The notes under the pieces are model-generated. The model searched no databases. It was not told the DNA's origin and was given only the letters and a program-made list of their open reading frames with translations. Shown here in pieces: positions 26,991-37,140 of a stretch of 64,000 nt of DNA (position 1 is the stretch's first letter; every line of letters starts with the position of its first letter). Both the position numbers and the translations under genes were made by a program. The stretch is from Candidatus Enterococcus huntleyi (GTDB taxonomy: Bacteria; Bacillota; Bacilli; Lactobacillales; Enterococcaceae): NCBI RefSeq assembly GCF_009933175.1, contig NZ_MAEJ01000012.1, positions 62,001-126,000 of the forward strand. The letters are read 5' to 3'.

Positions 26991-27704
26991 ATGGCATTAA
27001 CACCATTAGATATTCAAAACAAAAATTTCCCTACAAAGATGAGAGGGTATAATTCCGATGAAGTCGATGATTTCTTAGATTTAATCGGGCGAGATTATGA
27101 AATAGCGATTCAAAAAAATCGTGAATTAGAAAAAGCGTTGAAACATGCAGAAGAAAAACTAGAATATTTCAACGAATTAAAAGATGCCTTGAACCAATCA
27201 ATTATCGTTGCTCAGGATACAGCAGATAAAGTTAAATCGAGTGCTTCTAAAGAGTCAGAAGTCATCGTAACCTCTGCTCAAAATAGAGCGAATGAATTAA
27301 TTTCAAATGCTGAAAAACGTGCGAATGCCTTGAATATCGCAGCGGAAACTAAAGCGAAAGAAATTATTACAGATGCGACTTCAAAAGCCCGTCAACTAGC
27401 AACAGAAACAGACGATTTGAAGAAGAAGACACGGGTCTTCCATCAACGTTTGAGTTTAATGCTAGAATCGCAGCTTGAACAAGTTAAGAGTCCTGAATGG
27501 GATGAAATTCTGCAACCATTCTCTTCATTTGTGACAGATAGCCATGAAGTAATTAAAGAAGTCTTATCAAAAGAACTTGACAACGAAAATGATTCTGAAG
27601 TAAACTCTAATTCAGATGATGAATTACTAGTGAACAAAAAAGAAGTTATTGAGCAACCAGAAATGACTGATACAGTAACTGAAGATAAAGAAGACAAAGA
27701 ATAG
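26991..27704 (+). CDS. divIVA: Cell division/polarity protein DivIVA
   Basis: Coiled-coil protein that binds curved membrane at septum and poles. The N-terminal lipid-binding domain (MALTPLDIQNKNFPTKMRGYNSDEVDDFLD) is followed by coiled coils (about 35-75 and 95-150) and an acidic tail. The ATG at 26991 follows GAGGTG; a GTG at 26982 lies inside the site and is rejected. The product is 237 residues. It ends the division cluster and is followed by the T-box leader of ileS, the classic Firmicute order. Confidence 0.94.
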   Translation: MALTPLDIQNKNFPTKMRGYNSDEVDDFLDLIGRDYEIAIQKNRELEKALKHAEEKLEYFNELKDALNQSIIVAQDTADKVKSSASKESEVIVTSAQNRANELISNAEKRANALNIAAETKAKEIITDATSKARQLATETDDLKKKTRVFHQRLSLMLESQLEQVKSPEWDEILQPFSSFVTDSHEVIKEVLSKELDNENDSEVNSNSDDELLVNKKEVIEQPEMTDTVTEDKEDKE

Positions 27705-27714
27705 AACAGAAAAG

Positions 27715-27925
27715 CTGACTAATACTCTTTAAGCGAGCCAATGATAGTGGAAGATTGGTAAGACCCTGTAGTCAGAAAGATCCTCTAGGCAGTATTATTT
27801 CTGAATCAAGTAAGAAGTAACGGGTGATTCCGTTAACAATCACACAAGTGAACCGGTAAAAGGGTTCTAAATTTGGGTGGTACCGCGAACACGTTCGTCC
27901 CTTGGGATGCACGTGTTTTTTTAAT
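27715..27925 (+). promoter_or_regulatory. T-box leader (isoleucine) of ileS
   Basis: tRNA-sensing leader RNA. The highly conserved T-box sequence GGGTGGTACCGCG is at 27875-27887 and is followed by a terminator with arms AACACGT and ACGTGTT and a T-run ending near 27922. Upstream, the GCGAGCC stretch and apical region of stem I are visible, and a probable specifier ATC (27805-27807, in CTGAATCAAG) fits isoleucine. Uncharged tRNA-Ile would favour the antiterminator. Boundaries and specifier are read by eye. Confidence 0.9.
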
Positions 27926-27963
27926 ACAATAAAATACATTTTAAATAAGGAGCGAAACATTCT

Positions 27964-30759
27964 ATGAAGATGAAAGAGACACTTCAATTAGGAAAAACAG
28001 CCTTTCCGATGCGTGGAAATTTACCAAATCGGGAAGTGGAATGGCAAAAAGAATGGGAAGAAAAGGATTTATATGGTCGTCGTCAAAAATTAAATGAAGG
28101 CAAACCAACCTTTGTCTTACACGATGGACCGCCCTATGCGAATGGAAATATCCATTTAGGTCATTCATTAAATAAAATTACGAAAGACATCATCGTACGT
28201 TCAAAATCGATGTCTGGTTTCCGTTCTCCTTACGTACCTGGTTGGGATACACATGGCTTACCAATCGAGCAAGTATTAACCAATAAAGGTGTTAAGCGCA
28301 AAGAAATGACATTAGCTGAATATCGTGAGAAGTGTGAAGAATATGCACGCTTGCAAGTTGATACCCAACGGACTGATTTTAAACGTCTAGGAGTTTCTGG
28401 GGATTGGGAAAATCCTTATATCACATTGGATCCTTCCTATGAAGCAGCTGAAATTCGCGTCTTTGGTAAGATGGCTGAAAAAGGCTATATCTACAAAGGT
28501 TTAAAACCAATTTACTGGTCTCCTTCTAGTGAATCTTCACTGGCTGAAGCTGAGATCGAGTATAAAGATGTAAAATCGGCCTCAATCTATGTAGCATTTC
28601 CAGTCAAAGATGGCAAAGGAATCTTGGATGAAGATACTTCATTAGTTATTTGGACAACAACTCCTTGGACGTTGCCTGCCAATCAAGGAATTGCAGTAAA
28701 TCCTGAATATACGTATGTACTTGTCAATGCAGATGATCGCAAGTTAGTAATCGCTAAAGATCTGGTTGAAACAGTTAAAGAAGCGATTGGCTGGGAATCT
28801 GTCGAAGTATTAAAAGAAATTAGCGGGAAAGATATGGAATATATGGAAGCTCAACATCCATTCTATGACCGTACATCATTAGTAATTCTAGGAGATCATG
28901 TGACACTAGAAGCCGGAACTGGCTTGGTTCATACGGCACCTGGACACGGGGAAGATGACTATATTGCTGGACGTAAATATGATTTAGCAGTGCTTTCACC
29001 TGTCGATAATAAAGGAATCTTCACCGATGAAGCGCCTGGTTTTGAAGGAGTCTTCTACGATAAAGCTAATCCGATGATTACTGACTTATTGGAAGAAAAA
29101 GGAGCGCTCTTGAAGCTGGACTTCTTTACCCATAGCTATCCGCATGATTGGCGTAGTAAAAAGCCTGTTATTTATCGTGCAACACCTCAGTGGTTTGCTT
29201 CTATCGATAAATTCCGTGCCAATATTTTGGATGAAGTTGAAAAAGTTGAATGGGTAATTCCTTGGGGTAAAACACGTCTATACAATATGATTAGAGACCG
29301 TGGCGATTGGGTAATCTCAAGACAGCGTGCCTGGGGTGTACCATTACCAATTTTCTATGCTGAAAATGGCGAACCAATCATTACACCAGAAACAATCGAA
29401 CATGTAGCCAATTTAGTGGCTGAAGAAGGATCAAATGTTTGGTTTAAACGAGAAGCAAAAGATTTATTGCCAGAAGGATTCACTCATCCAGGTTCACCAA
29501 ATGGCGAGTTCACTAAAGAAACGGATATCATGGATGTCTGGTTTGATTCTGGTTCTTCACATGAAGCTGTATTGCGTCAACGTCCTGAATTAACTTTCCC
29601 AGCTGACATGTACTTGGAAGGTTCTGACCAATATCGTGGTTGGTTCAATTCAAGTATCACTACCAGTGTGGCAATTAATGGCGTGGCTCCTTACAAATCA
29701 GTCTTATCTCAAGGATTTACTTTGGATGGCGAAGGCCGTAAGATGAGTAAATCATTAGGAAACACTATTCTTCCAGATAAAGTAATCAAGCAAATGGGTG
29801 CAGATATTCTACGTCTATGGGTAAGTAGTGTCGATTATGAATCTGATGTACGCGTTTCGATGGACATTTTAAGTCAAGTTTCAGAAGTTTACCGTAAAAT
29901 CCGTAATACGATGCGTTTCTTGTTAGCTAATACGACGGACTTTGAGCCGAAAACACAGGCTGTTTCTTTCGATGAATTACGTTCTGTCGATAAATATATG
30001 CTTGTTCGTTTGAATCAAGTTGTAAAAGAAATTCGAGTAGATGGCTATGAAAAATATAACTTCAACCACATCTACAAAACAGTCATTAACTTCTTAACTG
30101 TTGAATTGTCTTCTTTCTACTTGGATTTTGCTAAAGATGTTGTGTACATTGAAGCAGAAGGTGATTACCAACGTCGTTGTATGCAAACTGTCTTTTATCA
30201 AACAGCTGTTACCTTGACTAAATTATTGACGCCAATCATTCCACATACAACGGAAGAAATTTGGTCATTCTTGAAAGAGGAAGAAGAGTTTGTTCAACTA
30301 GCTGAATTCCCTGGCTATGAAGAATTTGCTAACCAAGAAGAGTTATTAGATACTTGGAATGCTTTCATGGACTTCCGTGATAACGTCTTAAAAGCCTTAG
30401 AGGAAGCCAGAAATGAAAAATTAATTGGTAAATCTCTGGAAGCAAAATTAACTATCTATCCAAATGAGCAAGTTCGTACGCTACTTACAGCGATTGATGC
30501 TGATTTGCCGCAATTGTTGATTGTTTCGCCTGATTATTTTGAAGTAGCTGAACCAACAGCGAGCGTTCCTGAGCAAGCTGTGAAATTCGATGATGTGGCA
30601 ATCCTAGTGGAAAAAGCTGAAGGTGAAACGTGTGATCGTTGCCGCCAAGTACGTAAAGATGTCGGTACAAATGAAAAATTACCGGATTTATGCGGACGTT
30701 GTGCACAAATCGTTGAAGAAAATTATCCAGAAGCTGTAGCTGAAGGTTTCGAAAAGTAA
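27964..30759 (+). CDS. ileS: Isoleucyl-tRNA synthetase
   Basis: Class I synthetase charging tRNA-Ile, with an editing domain. The HIGH-type motif is in [13 protein letters not shown] near residue 60 and KMSKS is in [13 protein letters not shown] near 595; the C-terminus carries the zinc-binding CDRCRQ and CGRC pairs. At 931 residues it is full length. The ATG follows an AAGGAG site at a somewhat long spacing. Expression is controlled by the upstream T-box. Confidence 0.97.
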   Translation: MKMKETLQLGKTAFPMRGNLPNREVEWQKEWEEKDLYGRRQKLNEGKPTFVLHDGPPYANGNIHLGHSLNKITKDIIVRSKSMSGFRSPYVPGWDTHGLPIEQVLTNKGVKRKEMTLAEYREKCEEYARLQVDTQRTDFKRLGVSGDWENPYITLDPSYEAAEIRVFGKMAEKGYIYKGLKPIYWSPSSESSLAEAEIEYKDVKSASIYVAFPVKDGKGILDEDTSLVIWTTTPWTLPANQGIAVNPEYTYVLVNADDRKLVIAKDLVETVKEAIGWESVEVLKEISGKDMEYMEAQHPFYDRTSLVILGDHVTLEAGTGLVHTAPGHGEDDYIAGRKYDLAVLSPVDNKGIFTDEAPGFEGVFYDKANPMITDLLEEKGALLKLDFFTHSYPHDWRSKKPVIYRATPQWFASIDKFRANILDEVEKVEWVIPWGKTRLYNMIRDRGDWVISRQRAWGVPLPIFYAENGEPIITPETIEHVANLVAEEGSNVWFKREAKDLLPEGFTHPGSPNGEFTKETDIMDVWFDSGSSHEAVLRQRPELTFPADMYLEGSDQYRGWFNSSITTSVAINGVAPYKSVLSQGFTLDGEGRKMSKSLGNTILPDKVIKQMGADILRLWVSSVDYESDVRVSMDILSQVSEVYRKIRNTMRFLLANTTDFEPKTQAVSFDELRSVDKYMLVRLNQVVKEIRVDGYEKYNFNHIYKTVINFLTVELSSFYLDFAKDVVYIEAEGDYQRRCMQTVFYQTAVTLTKLLTPIIPHTTEEIWSFLKEEEEFVQLAEFPGYEEFANQEELLDTWNAFMDFRDNVLKALEEARNEKLIGKSLEAKLTIYPNEQVRTLLTAIDADLPQLLIVSPDYFEVAEPTASVPEQAVKFDDVAILVEKAEGETCDRCRQVRKDVGTNEKLPDLCGRCAQIVEENYPEAVAEGFEK

Positions 30760-30810
30760 TTAGCACTCGATAGGAAATATTATATAAATCTAGAGAGCTG
30801 AGAAATCATA

Positions 30811-30860
30811 AGAACGTCAGAAAATATGCCTGAGGGCGCGTTTTCTGGCGTTCTTTTTTT
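30811..30860 (+). terminator. Terminator after ileS
   Basis: Arms AGAACGTCAGAAAA and TTTTCTGGCGTTCT with an internal GC-containing loop and a run of seven or more T; a strong intrinsic terminator ending the division/ileS region. Confidence 0.88.
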
Positions 30861-30962
30861 CTGAATGGGGCTAGCAGTCAAAGCGACTATCGAGAGGATT
30901 TACTTTTGAGAAGATTATGGGTAATCGCTCATGGAAAATAGGCGGCAATTAAACACAATTAT

Positions 30963-31003
30963 AAAAGGAACCTCGAGCCATAAGATCGCTCGAGGTTCCT
31001 TTT
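30963..31003. terminator. Terminator of zwf (minus strand), bidirectional
   Basis: Perfect 16-base arms AAAAGGAACCTCGAGC (30963-30978) and GCTCGAGGTTCCTTTT (30988-31003) with a 9-base loop, four bases from the zwf stop. Confidence 0.9.
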
Positions 31004-31007
31004 AATG

Positions 31008-32534
31008 TTATTTATCTAGTTTGCCACGTTCACGATACCAAACATCTGGTTCCCAGATCCACTGGAAGCCATCTTGTTCAAGTAGATCAAAGGCAGCTTT
31101 AGGTCCCATAGTTCCTGCAGCATAATTCGGGAAGTCAGGAGTTGTTTTGTCCCAGACTGAACGAATGACATCGACTAAATGCCATGACTGAGCCACTTCA
31201 TCCCAATGTGAGAAGTTTGTACCATCGCCATTTAAGGCATCTAAGATTAATTTTTCATAGGCTTCAGGGCTGTTGCTGACCGTTTCAGCGCTATGACGGA
31301 AATCAAGTTTGACAGGAGAAGTATTAAAGCCCTGACCCACTTCCTTACCATTTAAAGTCATTGAGAAGCCTTCAGTTGGTTGAATATAGATTGTTAAGAC
31401 ATTTGGTGGCAAATCGCTATTTTCGCAAGTGCCATCGATAGACGACTTGAAGACGTTAACTGGAACTTGCTTGAAGACGATATTAATTCGCGTGCCTTTT
31501 TCAGTAAGACGTTTACCAGTACGCACATAGAAGGGCACACCTGACCAACGGAAGTTATCAATCATAAATTTACCTGCGACAAAGGTTTCTGTCTCGGAAG
31601 TTTCAGAGACATTGTCTTCATGGCGATAATCGACATAAGTTTGTCCATCTAGTGAGCCTTGATCGTATTGTCCACGTACAAAATTAGCTAAGGCTTCTTT
31701 TTCATCATATTGGCGAATAGCATTTAGAGCTTTGACTTTTTCTGTCCGAATTTCTTTTTCAGAAAAGGCCACAGGGGGTTCCATTGCAAGAAGAGAGACC
31801 ACTTGAAGGATATGATTTTGGACCATATCTTTTAGCGCACCACTATGTTCATAGTAGCCCCCGCGATCTTCAACACCCAGATTTTCAGCGAAAGTAATTT
31901 GGACATTATCGATATAGCGGTTATTCCACTGTGATTCGAAAATATTATTGGCAAAACGAATAGCCGAAATATTTTGAATCATTTCTTTACCTAAATAATG
32001 ATCGATTCGGAAGATATCTTGTTCTGGAAAAACTTGTCGAATTTGTTGATTTAATTCAGCAGCTGACTGATAGTCAGAGCCAAAAGGTTTTTCAATGACT
32101 AAACGATTAAAGCCATTTTCAGTCATAATTTTTTGAGATTTTAAGTGTGCAACAATCGTTCCAAAAAATTGTGGAGCCATCGCTAAATAGTATAGACGGT
32201 TGCCATTAAGGGCGTATTTCTCATCTAGCGTATCGGCTAGATTTTTTAAAGTGTCGTAATGATCTGAGTCAGTTACATTGTGTGATTGGTAATAAAAATG
32301 ACTAGAAAATTCAAGTGCTTCTTGCTCAGTTGGCTGTAAATCTTGAATAGTCTCACGAACGATTTCCCGGTAATGGTCATCGCTCCATTCTCTGCGGGCG
32401 GTACCGATGACGGCAAAGTGAGAAGCTAAATTGCCTTTTTTGTACAGGCGGAAGAGAGAAGGGTACAGTTTTCTCTTCGCTAGGTCACCAGTTCCACCAA
32501 AGATGGTGAAAAGTACGGTATTTTCATGTGCCAT
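31008..32534 (-). CDS. zwf: Glucose-6-phosphate 1-dehydrogenase
   Basis: First enzyme of the oxidative pentose phosphate pathway, making NADPH. The coenzyme motif FGGTGDLAKRKLYPSL opens the protein, the active-site RIDHYLGKE and the EKPFGSD motif are intact, and 508 residues is full length. An AAAGGAGCAATTATT ribosome region precedes the ATG. It is transcribed with, and 13 bases downstream of, the DtxR-type regulator gene and ends at a perfect terminator. Confidence 0.96.
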   Translation of the reverse strand: MAHENTVLFTIFGGTGDLAKRKLYPSLFRLYKKGNLASHFAVIGTARREWSDDHYREIVRETIQDLQPTEQEALEFSSHFYYQSHNVTDSDHYDTLKNLADTLDEKYALNGNRLYYLAMAPQFFGTIVAHLKSQKIMTENGFNRLVIEKPFGSDYQSAAELNQQIRQVFPEQDIFRIDHYLGKEMIQNISAIRFANNIFESQWNNRYIDNVQITFAENLGVEDRGGYYEHSGALKDMVQNHILQVVSLLAMEPPVAFSEKEIRTEKVKALNAIRQYDEKEALANFVRGQYDQGSLDGQTYVDYRHEDNVSETSETETFVAGKFMIDNFRWSGVPFYVRTGKRLTEKGTRINIVFKQVPVNVFKSSIDGTCENSDLPPNVLTIYIQPTEGFSMTLNGKEVGQGFNTSPVKLDFRHSAETVSNSPEAYEKLILDALNGDGTNFSHWDEVAQSWHLVDVIRSVWDKTTPDFPNYAAGTMGPKAAFDLLEQDGFQWIWEPDVWYRERGKLDK

Positions 32535-32547
32535 AATAATTGCTCCT

Positions 32548-33195
32548 TTATAATTTATCTACAAAAATTGTACTAGCCGCTTTATAGCTGACTGCAATTT
32601 GCGTGTGCTCGTTTTCTAATGTAATCGGACCTTCGTAAGCCGCGATTTCTTTAATTCTGAATTCATCATGGATATTCAAATTAATTGAGACTAAGTAATC
32701 CAATAAATCTTTTTCATCTAGGACTCGGGCAATCCGAATCGTTGTATCTACTGGATAATCCGCAAGTGTTTTTCGGAGCTTCTCGTGAATAATCTGATCT
32801 TCTTTCGGAATCATGCCACCATGGGGACAATAATCTGGGAAATTGAGATATTCTTCGAGGCGCTTAGCCAGATGTGAGGAGGTTACATGTTCCAAAACTT
32901 CGGCATCATCATGTACTTCATTCCAAGTGAAGTTTAAATGCTCCACTAGAAAGACTTCCCAAAGGCGGTGTTTACGAATTAAGGTACTTGCTTTTTTTAA
33001 GCCCTCTTCTGTCAGCTGAGCGCCTTTGTATGGGGAATGCTCAACGAGGCCTTCTTTGACCAGTTTTGAAATCATTTCACTAACGGAAGCAGCCGATACA
33101 CCCAGACCCGAAACAATTTGCTTGTTGCTTACACTGTTCTCGTCTCCGCCGAGTTCTAAAATGAGTTTTAAATAATCTTCACGATTTGGTGTCAT
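32548..33195 (-). CDS. DtxR/MntR-family metal-dependent regulator (EfaR/ScaR-like)
   Basis: Iron- or manganese-dependent repressor. A winged-helix N-terminus (TPNREDYLKLILELGG to SVSEMISKLVKEGLVEHSPYKG), a dimerisation and metal domain (ESVLVEHLNFTWNEVHDDAEVLEHVTS with the His/Glu ligands, HGGMIPKE) and a C-terminal FeoA-like SH3 domain (about 145-215) are seen. The ATG at 33195 is chosen since an AAAGGATGG site lies 6 bases upstream; the open frame extends to 33243 without such a site. The product is 215 residues, like EfaR of enterococci, which controls Mn uptake. Metal specificity is inferred. Confidence 0.85.
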   Translation of the reverse strand: MTPNREDYLKLILELGGDENSVSNKQIVSGLGVSAASVSEMISKLVKEGLVEHSPYKGAQLTEEGLKKASTLIRKHRLWEVFLVEHLNFTWNEVHDDAEVLEHVTSSHLAKRLEEYLNFPDYCPHGGMIPKEDQIIHEKLRKTLADYPVDTTIRIARVLDEKDLLDYLVSINLNIHDEFRIKEIAAYEGPITLENEHTQIAVSYKAASTIFVDKL

Positions 33196-33541
33196 CTTTT
33201 GCCATCCTTTCATGGTAGAAACCATCATCTTTAAGTGTATCAAAAAAAAGAACCTTTGACTATTTATTAAGAAAAAAATAGATATAAAAATTTGATTTTT
33301 CTGAAAATAAATAGAGAAATAGTTAAATGTATGAAAAACACCTGTAAAATCTTTTGGTTAAAAGAGTTACAGATGTGACAGAATATTTAATTATTTATAG
33401 GAGTCCTGACAGAAAACTACTTCTGGTGTCCCAATTATTCGAAAAAACTGGGCTAGGACTAGGCCAAGACTTATATCATCGAGTATCTTAGACAAATAGC
33501 CTATTTTAATAGAGTAATTTGGCTGTTTCTAATTATATAAG
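33196..33541. other. Intergenic region between DUF4828 and regulator genes
   Basis: No gene is seen. The right-hand part near 33200-33300 is very AT-rich and should hold the minus-strand promoter of the DtxR-type regulator and zwf; no clear metal-regulator palindrome was recognised. Confidence 0.4.
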
Positions 33542-33886
33542 CTAGTTATAGAGTTTGTAGCGTTCGTCGTCTGCTTCATCGTAGAAGTAGGCGGGTTGAT
33601 CAATGGGTGCTTCAATAATTAGATGGTAGCCATATTCATCTTGAAAGACGAGACGATTCATATTCAGCTCCACTAACAGAGTTTTGACTGCGTGATCATC
33701 GATTATTAACGAATAGTCTTTATTAATGGCTAGAGTGTGTAATTCTTTATTTTTATCATAAAAACGCCAATCGCCTTCAAAGAGCGAATAATCTTCGGAA
33801 GAGCCAGGTTTTTTCTTTCGTAAGATAAGAGAACCGGCTAAACCGATTAAAGAGGCACCTAGTATGAGAGGAAATCTTTTTTTCAA
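33542..33886 (-). CDS. DUF4828-like membrane-anchored protein
   Basis: A 114-residue protein with an N-terminal membrane segment or uncleaved signal (FPLILGASLIGLAGSLIL, about 5-22) followed by a small soluble beta-rich domain containing GDWRFYDKNKEL and FQDEYGYHLIIEAP. This pattern resembles the DUF4828 family of Lactobacillales. The start is TTG at 33886, with an AAAGGAGTGG site about 8 bases upstream. It is divergent from sfsA. Function is unknown. Confidence 0.65.
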   Translation of the reverse strand: MKKRFPLILGASLIGLAGSLILRKKKPGSSEDYSLFEGDWRFYDKNKELHTLAINKDYSLIIDDHAVKTLLVELNMNRLVFQDEYGYHLIIEAPIDQPAYFYDEADDERYKLYN

Positions 33887-34023
33887 GTGAAAGCCACTCC
33901 TTTTTTACTACTGAATTTATCACTCTTTTATTATACCAAATAAATGCAGAAATACATCAGTCAAAAGTCTGACCGAGAGGTTTTTTTCGTTGGTTTATGC
34001 TAGGATAGAACTGAGGTGGGTCT

Positions 34024-34755
34024 ATGAAATATCCAAATGTTTATTTAGCAAAATTTATCGAACGGCCAAATCGTTTTATTGCACATGGTCGTTTGTTTGA
34101 GACAGGCCAAGAAGTGGTGGCTCATGTAAAGAATACTGGACGGGGCAAAGAAGTCTTTTTACCTGATGCACAGGTTGCACTTGTTCATTGTCCTAGTGAA
34201 AAAAGAAAGACGGATTATGATTTAGTAGCAGTTAAAAAGAAAGATGCCTGGATCAATATTGATAGTCAAATTCCTAATGCGCTAGCAGCAGAGGGCTTAC
34301 TTTCAGGTAAGATTCAGCTACCAGGGATTCAGGGGAAGATTCATTATTTGAAACGCGAAAAGACGTATCGGCACTCAAAGTTTGATATTTATTTGGAGAC
34401 GGATCAAGAGGAGAAAGTCTTTGTCGAAGTCAAAGGGATGACGCTGGAAAACCAAGGGATTGGCGCCTTTCCCGATGCACCAACGATTAGAGGTTTGAAG
34501 CATGTAGAAGAATTAATCTTGGCGCAAGCGGAAGGCTATCATTGTTATGTCCTTTTTATTATTCAATTTGAAGAAGTGGCTGTGGCGACCATCCATACTG
34601 CGATGCAACCAGCCCTTTTTGAAGCTATTCAGAGAGGAAAACAAGACGGACTGCAAGTTTTAGCGTATAATTGTTATGTAACACCCGATGAAATTACAGT
34701 CAAAGAAGCAATACCATTTCAACTAGACTATGAATTTGTGGATCCAAATAATTAG
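34024..34755 (+). CDS. sfsA: SfsA family nuclease/sugar fermentation stimulation protein
   Basis: SfsA protein of 243 residues. An OB-like N-terminal domain (FIERPNRFIAHGRL, AHVKNTGRGKE) precedes a nuclease-like domain with KFDIYLE, FVEVKGMTLE and FPDAPTIRGLKHVEEL, which contain the acidic and Lys residues of the fold. E. coli SfsA was named for maltose metabolism and has been reported to bind nucleic acid. It is followed after 17 bases by an oxidoreductase gene. Confidence 0.9.
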   Translation: MKYPNVYLAKFIERPNRFIAHGRLFETGQEVVAHVKNTGRGKEVFLPDAQVALVHCPSEKRKTDYDLVAVKKKDAWINIDSQIPNALAAEGLLSGKIQLPGIQGKIHYLKREKTYRHSKFDIYLETDQEEKVFVEVKGMTLENQGIGAFPDAPTIRGLKHVEELILAQAEGYHCYVLFIIQFEEVAVATIHTAMQPALFEAIQRGKQDGLQVLAYNCYVTPDEITVKEAIPFQLDYEFVDPNN

Positions 34756-34772
34756 AAACGGGGTTTGAAAAA

Positions 34773-35774
34773 ATGATTAATTTAGGTGTAATTGGAACAA
34801 ACTGGATTAGTGGACAATTTGTCGAGGCAGCGTTAGCAACCAAAGAATATGAACTTGCGGCTGTTTACTCGCGAAAACTAGCAACAGCTCAAGCATTTGG
34901 CGAGTCTTTTGGTGGGGCAGAATATGCCATCGATTTGGAGACATTTTTTGGCATTCAACATATGGATACCGTATATATTGCTTCACCGAATAGCTTGCAT
35001 TTTGAACAAGCAAAAGCAGCTATCCTGGCGAAGAAGAATGTAATCGTCGAAAAGCCAGCTTTTTCAACTCCTGAAGAAATGGCTGAAATTATTGATTTAG
35101 CCAATACGCAACGGGTTTTCTTTTTTGAAGCTGCGCGGAATTTCCATGAGCAAGGCTTTCAAAAGGTTCGCGATTTGTTACCTTTGAAGAATCAAATTTT
35201 AGGGGCAAGTTTAACTTATATGAAATATTCTTCGCGCTATGATCAAGTTTTGGCAGGACAAGAACCGAATATCTTCTCGCCCCATTTTTCAGGTGGTGCT
35301 TTGATGGATTTAGGTGTCTATTTAATCTACGCGGCCGTGGGCTGGTTTGGCATGCCAAATGAAGTTCATTATTTTGCCCGTCCGATTGTTACAGGAGTGG
35401 ATGGTTTAGGTTGGGGCATTTTGCGCTATGATCTGTTTGATGTCACTATTCAGCCGGGGAAAATTGGCGATTCTTATGCGACTTCTGAGATTTATTTTGA
35501 TCAAGGGACGCTGGTTTTAAATGGAGTCAATGCCATCGAAGATGTTGTTTATCATGATCGTAACCACCAACGTCGTGAGAAGATTGAAGTTGTGCCAATG
35601 GACAATCCAATGGTAGAAGAAGCGCTGGCCTTTGCCAATGTAATTACTCATCCAGATGACCCAACATGGGGTATCCGTTACGAGGAATGGGTGGAATTAG
35701 CAAGAAATGTCAACCAAGTGATTTATGATTTACGAAAAAGTGCAAATATCGTCTTTGATGCCGATACTAAGTAA
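34773..35774 (+). CDS. Gfo/Idh/MocA family oxidoreductase
   Basis: NAD(P)-dependent oxidoreductase of the glucose-fructose oxidoreductase type, 333 residues. The Rossmann opening LGVIGTNWISGQFVEAAL, the VEKPAFST active-site Lys motif near residue 95 and the GGALMDLGVYLIYAA stretch are present. Substrate is probably a sugar or cyclitol derivative but cannot be told. It is read with sfsA and the helicase gene in close succession. Confidence 0.85.
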   Translation: MINLGVIGTNWISGQFVEAALATKEYELAAVYSRKLATAQAFGESFGGAEYAIDLETFFGIQHMDTVYIASPNSLHFEQAKAAILAKKNVIVEKPAFSTPEEMAEIIDLANTQRVFFFEAARNFHEQGFQKVRDLLPLKNQILGASLTYMKYSSRYDQVLAGQEPNIFSPHFSGGALMDLGVYLIYAAVGWFGMPNEVHYFARPIVTGVDGLGWGILRYDLFDVTIQPGKIGDSYATSEIYFDQGTLVLNGVNAIEDVVYHDRNHQRREKIEVVPMDNPMVEEALAFANVITHPDDPTWGIRYEEWVELARNVNQVIYDLRKSANIVFDADTK

Positions 35775-35794
35775 GAAAGAGGAACGAATAACTT

Positions 35795-37072
35795 ATGAGT
35801 GATTATCAAGTACAACTGCCAGAGGTTTGGCAAAAAAAATGGCAGGGTGCGGGATTTACTGCAGCGACAGCGATACAGACGCGTTGTTTTGCGCCACTGA
35901 GTGAAAAAGAGGATGTAGTGGGAATCTCGCCTACGGGCTCCGGGAAAACCTTAGCTTATCTGTTGCCACTACTATTAAAAGTAGAGCAAGGGCAAGCAAA
36001 CCAATTATTAATCTTAACCTCTTCACAAGAGTTAGCTATTCAAGTGACTGAGGTCGCGCGACAATGGGCGCAAGAGATTGGCTTGAAGGTGCAGCCTTTA
36101 ATTGGTGGGGCGAATGTTAAACGACAACTAGAAAAACTCAAGGCAAAACCTGAAGTGATTGTTGGAACGCCAGGACGAGTGCTAGAATTAATGAAACAGA
36201 AGAAAGTTAAAGCCCATTTATTTCAAACAATCGTGATGGATGAGGCAGATCAGCTGTTCCAAGAAGGTACTGAAAACTTGACCAAACAAATTTTAAAACA
36301 AGCACCGGTCGATTACCAATTGGCTTTCTTTTCAGCTACGGCAGACAGAGCCTTAGAAACAATCAAAACACTGAAAGAAAGTTCATTCAACGTGATTGAT
36401 GTGACAGAAGAAGATGACAGTCAAGGGGAAGTCCAACACGTCTATCTGCGTATTACGGAAAGAAAAAAAGTGGATAGCTTACGTCGTTTGGCGTACTTAG
36501 ATAACTTTCAAGCTTTGGTCTTCTTTAACCAAGTGGGCGACATGGGAGCAGCGGAAGAAAAGCTCTTGCATCATGGTGTAGAGGTAGCAAGCTTAGCTTC
36601 GGATCAGAGTAAACTGATGCGGAAAATGGCGATTCAACAATTCAGAGAAGGAAAGCTGTCTGAATTATTAACGACTGACATCGCAGCTAGAGGATTAGAT
36701 ATTCCGCAACTTCCTTACATTGTCAATGCGGATATTCCGATGACGCAAGAAGGGTATATTCATCGCTCAGGACGAGTGGGTCGGATGGGCACACCAGGTG
36801 TCGTTTTAAATCTCGTGTCCCCAGGGACGATTGATGATTTAAAACGTCTTGCAAAAACGATGGGCATTCCTTTATCCGAAGTCTTCCTACATGGAGGCCA
36901 ACTGCACACTGAACGGCCAGTGATGGACGATGCGGCTCGTGAGTTACACACTAAAAGCATAAAAAAAGAAAAAAAGCCAGTAAAAGCTACACACAATTTT
37001 TCTGAATCCCCACAAATCAAAAAGAAGAAAAAACAAAAAAATCAAAAGAACAAGGGAGCAAGGCGCAAATAA
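35795..37072 (+). CDS. DEAD-box RNA helicase
   Basis: ATP-dependent RNA helicase of 425 residues. Q motif, Walker A SPTGSGKT, motif Ia (here TSSQEL rather than PTREL), GTPGR, DEAD in VMDEADQLF, SAT in FFSATAD, and HRSGRVGRMG (motif VI) are visible. The C-terminal 45 residues are strongly Lys-rich, likely an RNA-binding tail. Homologues take part in ribosome assembly or cold adaptation. The stop codon lies in the loop of its own terminator hairpin. Confidence 0.9.
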   Translation: MSDYQVQLPEVWQKKWQGAGFTAATAIQTRCFAPLSEKEDVVGISPTGSGKTLAYLLPLLLKVEQGQANQLLILTSSQELAIQVTEVARQWAQEIGLKVQPLIGGANVKRQLEKLKAKPEVIVGTPGRVLELMKQKKVKAHLFQTIVMDEADQLFQEGTENLTKQILKQAPVDYQLAFFSATADRALETIKTLKESSFNVIDVTEEDDSQGEVQHVYLRITERKKVDSLRRLAYLDNFQALVFFNQVGDMGAAEEKLLHHGVEVASLASDQSKLMRKMAIQQFREGKLSELLTTDIAARGLDIPQLPYIVNADIPMTQEGYIHRSGRVGRMGTPGVVLNLVSPGTIDDLKRLAKTMGIPLSEVFLHGGQLHTERPVMDDAARELHTKSIKKEKKPVKATHNFSESPQIKKKKKQKNQKNKGARRK

Positions 37073-37085
37073 GCGCCTTTTTTTC
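37061..37085 (+). terminator. Terminator overlapping the helicase stop codon
   Basis: Arms AGGCGC (37061-37066) and GCGCCT (37073-37078) with loop AAATAA, followed by a run of T. The TAA stop (37070-37072) is the last part of the loop. Confidence 0.75.
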
Positions 37086-37140
37086 TGGCTTTTGTGTTAC
37101 TATGTAGGTGGGAATGTGTGACAAAATAGGAGGGCTTTTT

